Shown here: positions 5,154 through 5,444 of the stretch, piece after piece
Layout of the letters: every line of letters starts with the position of its first letter
Position numbering within the stretch: position 1 is the stretch's first letter
Origin: Pseudomonadota bacterium
GTDB lineage: Bacteria; Pseudomonadota; Alphaproteobacteria; Caulobacterales; Caulobacteraceae
Reading direction: 5' to 3'
Length of the DNA stretch: 5,444 bases
Assembly: GCA_023434265.1 (NCBI GenBank)
Contig: JAEYTA010000162.1
Location: 1 to 5,444, forward strand
Notes under the pieces: model-generated
The model's database searches: none
What the model was told of the DNA's origin: nothing
Seen by the model: only the letters and a program-made list of their open reading frames with translations
Position numbers and translations under genes: made by a program

Positions 5154-5220
5154 CCTTCCCGCCCAACTTTGGCGCGGTTCGCGGGCCACGGTGTGGCTTT
5201 GCAGGCGGGACGTGGATTCG

Positions 5221-5224
5221 GGAG
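5221..5224 (+). promoter_or_regulatory. Ribosome binding site of the last lipoprotein gene
   Basis: GGAG lies 7 nt before the ATG at 5232. The 78-nt gap from the previous stop also holds a GANTC site (GATTC, 5215-5219) and a TTGGCGC word (5169-5175) that resembles a -35 element but has no matching -10 at the right distance. I call no promoter. Confidence 0.5.
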
Positions 5225-5231
5225 CGGGCGG

Positions 5232-5444
5232 ATGGACTGGATGACGGCGGGACGACGGGCGGCGCTGGCGATGGGAGCCGTGCTGTCGCTGGCGGCCTGC
5301 GCCAGCTATCCGGACGCGCCGCGCTATCCGATCCATGCCGACCCCGCGCCGCCGCTGGCGAGCACGCCCTACCGCCCGCCCGTGGCGGCCGCGCCGGCGC
5401 CGTCGGGCGAAGGGGTGCTGGGGCCGACGGATCCGGCCACCGAG
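5232..5444 (+). CDS. Lipoprotein N-terminus, possibly NlpD/M23-type (3' truncated by window edge)
   Basis: A frame opens at ATG 5232 and runs without a stop for 71 codons to the window end. It begins with a classical lipoprotein signal: Arg8-Arg9, a hydrophobic segment (10-22) and the lipobox LAAC with Cys23. The mature start CASYPDAPRYPIHADPAPP leads into a Pro/Ala-rich, probably disordered linker. No catalytic or LysM domain is inside the window. The position after surE and pcm, and a Pro/Ala-rich linker after the lipid anchor, fit an NlpD-type LysM/M23 murein hydrolase activator, as in the surE-pcm-nlpD order of gammaproteobacteria. That assignment is inference from context only. The ATG at 5241 in the same frame is a weaker alternative. 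The GGAG at 7 nt supports 5232. Confidence 0.75.
   Translation, partial: MDWMTAGRRAALAMGAVLSLAACASYPDAPRYPIHADPAPPLASTPYRPPVAAAPAPSGEGVLGPTDPATE

Noticed and set aside
5150..5155. TTAACC as a CtrA half-site after the OmpA-like gene
   Set aside because: A single half-site without the second TTAA at the expected spacing, overlapping the stop codon. Expected by chance.
4209..5336. Minus-strand open frame of 375 codons opposite pcm and the OmpA-like gene
   Set aside because: It spans two genes with clear family motifs on the other strand. Its composition is Arg/Pro/Ser-rich shadow sequence.

Overview
The window is GC-rich chromosomal DNA (roughly 70% G+C by eye) from an alphaproteobacterium. 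It most likely belongs to the Caulobacterales, of Brevundimonas or Caulobacter type. This is an inference from three things: the SerRS N-terminus, the serS / surE / pcm / envelope-lipoprotein gene order, and a Caulobacter-style housekeeping promoter (TTGGCGG, 14 nt, GCTAGGAC) before serS. All supported genes are on the + strand. The long minus-strand open frames are shadows of high-GC coding sequence.

Layout: (1) 1-411 is the 3' part of thiG (thiazole synthase, thiamine biosynthesis). (2) 412-834 is a 423-nt non-coding gap. It holds an A-rich-loop hairpin with repeated GTGCAC words, a possible intrinsic terminator, a composite multi-hairpin REP-like element (copy A) and the predicted serS promoter. 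(3) 835-2127 is serS (seryl-tRNA synthetase), followed after 14 nt by a small lipoprotein gene of unknown function (2142-2534). (4) 2535-2787 is a gap holding copy B of the same element in the opposite orientation. (5) 2788-3582 is surE. (6) 3583-3769 holds a different, nearly symmetrical inverted-repeat element (copy C, REPIN-like). (7) 3770-4414 is pcm (GTG start). (8) 4446-5153 encodes a secreted OmpA-domain protein. (9) 5232 to the window end is the start of a lipoprotein with a Pro/Ala-rich linker, probably an NlpD/LysM-M23-type murein hydrolase or activator, judged by its place next to surE-pcm.

Functionally this is a housekeeping neighbourhood: thiamine synthesis, serine tRNA charging, a survival/repair pair (SurE nucleotidase and Pcm L-isoaspartyl repair), then peptidoglycan-associated envelope proteins. 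It resembles the surE-pcm-nlpD order known from gammaproteobacteria, with an OmpA-like gene inserted. I found no CRISPR, transposase, phage, tRNA or rRNA gene, and no convincing new multi-gene system. The most interesting material is the palindromic repeats in the three largest gaps, including one directly upstream of pcm in a frame that stays open into the gene.
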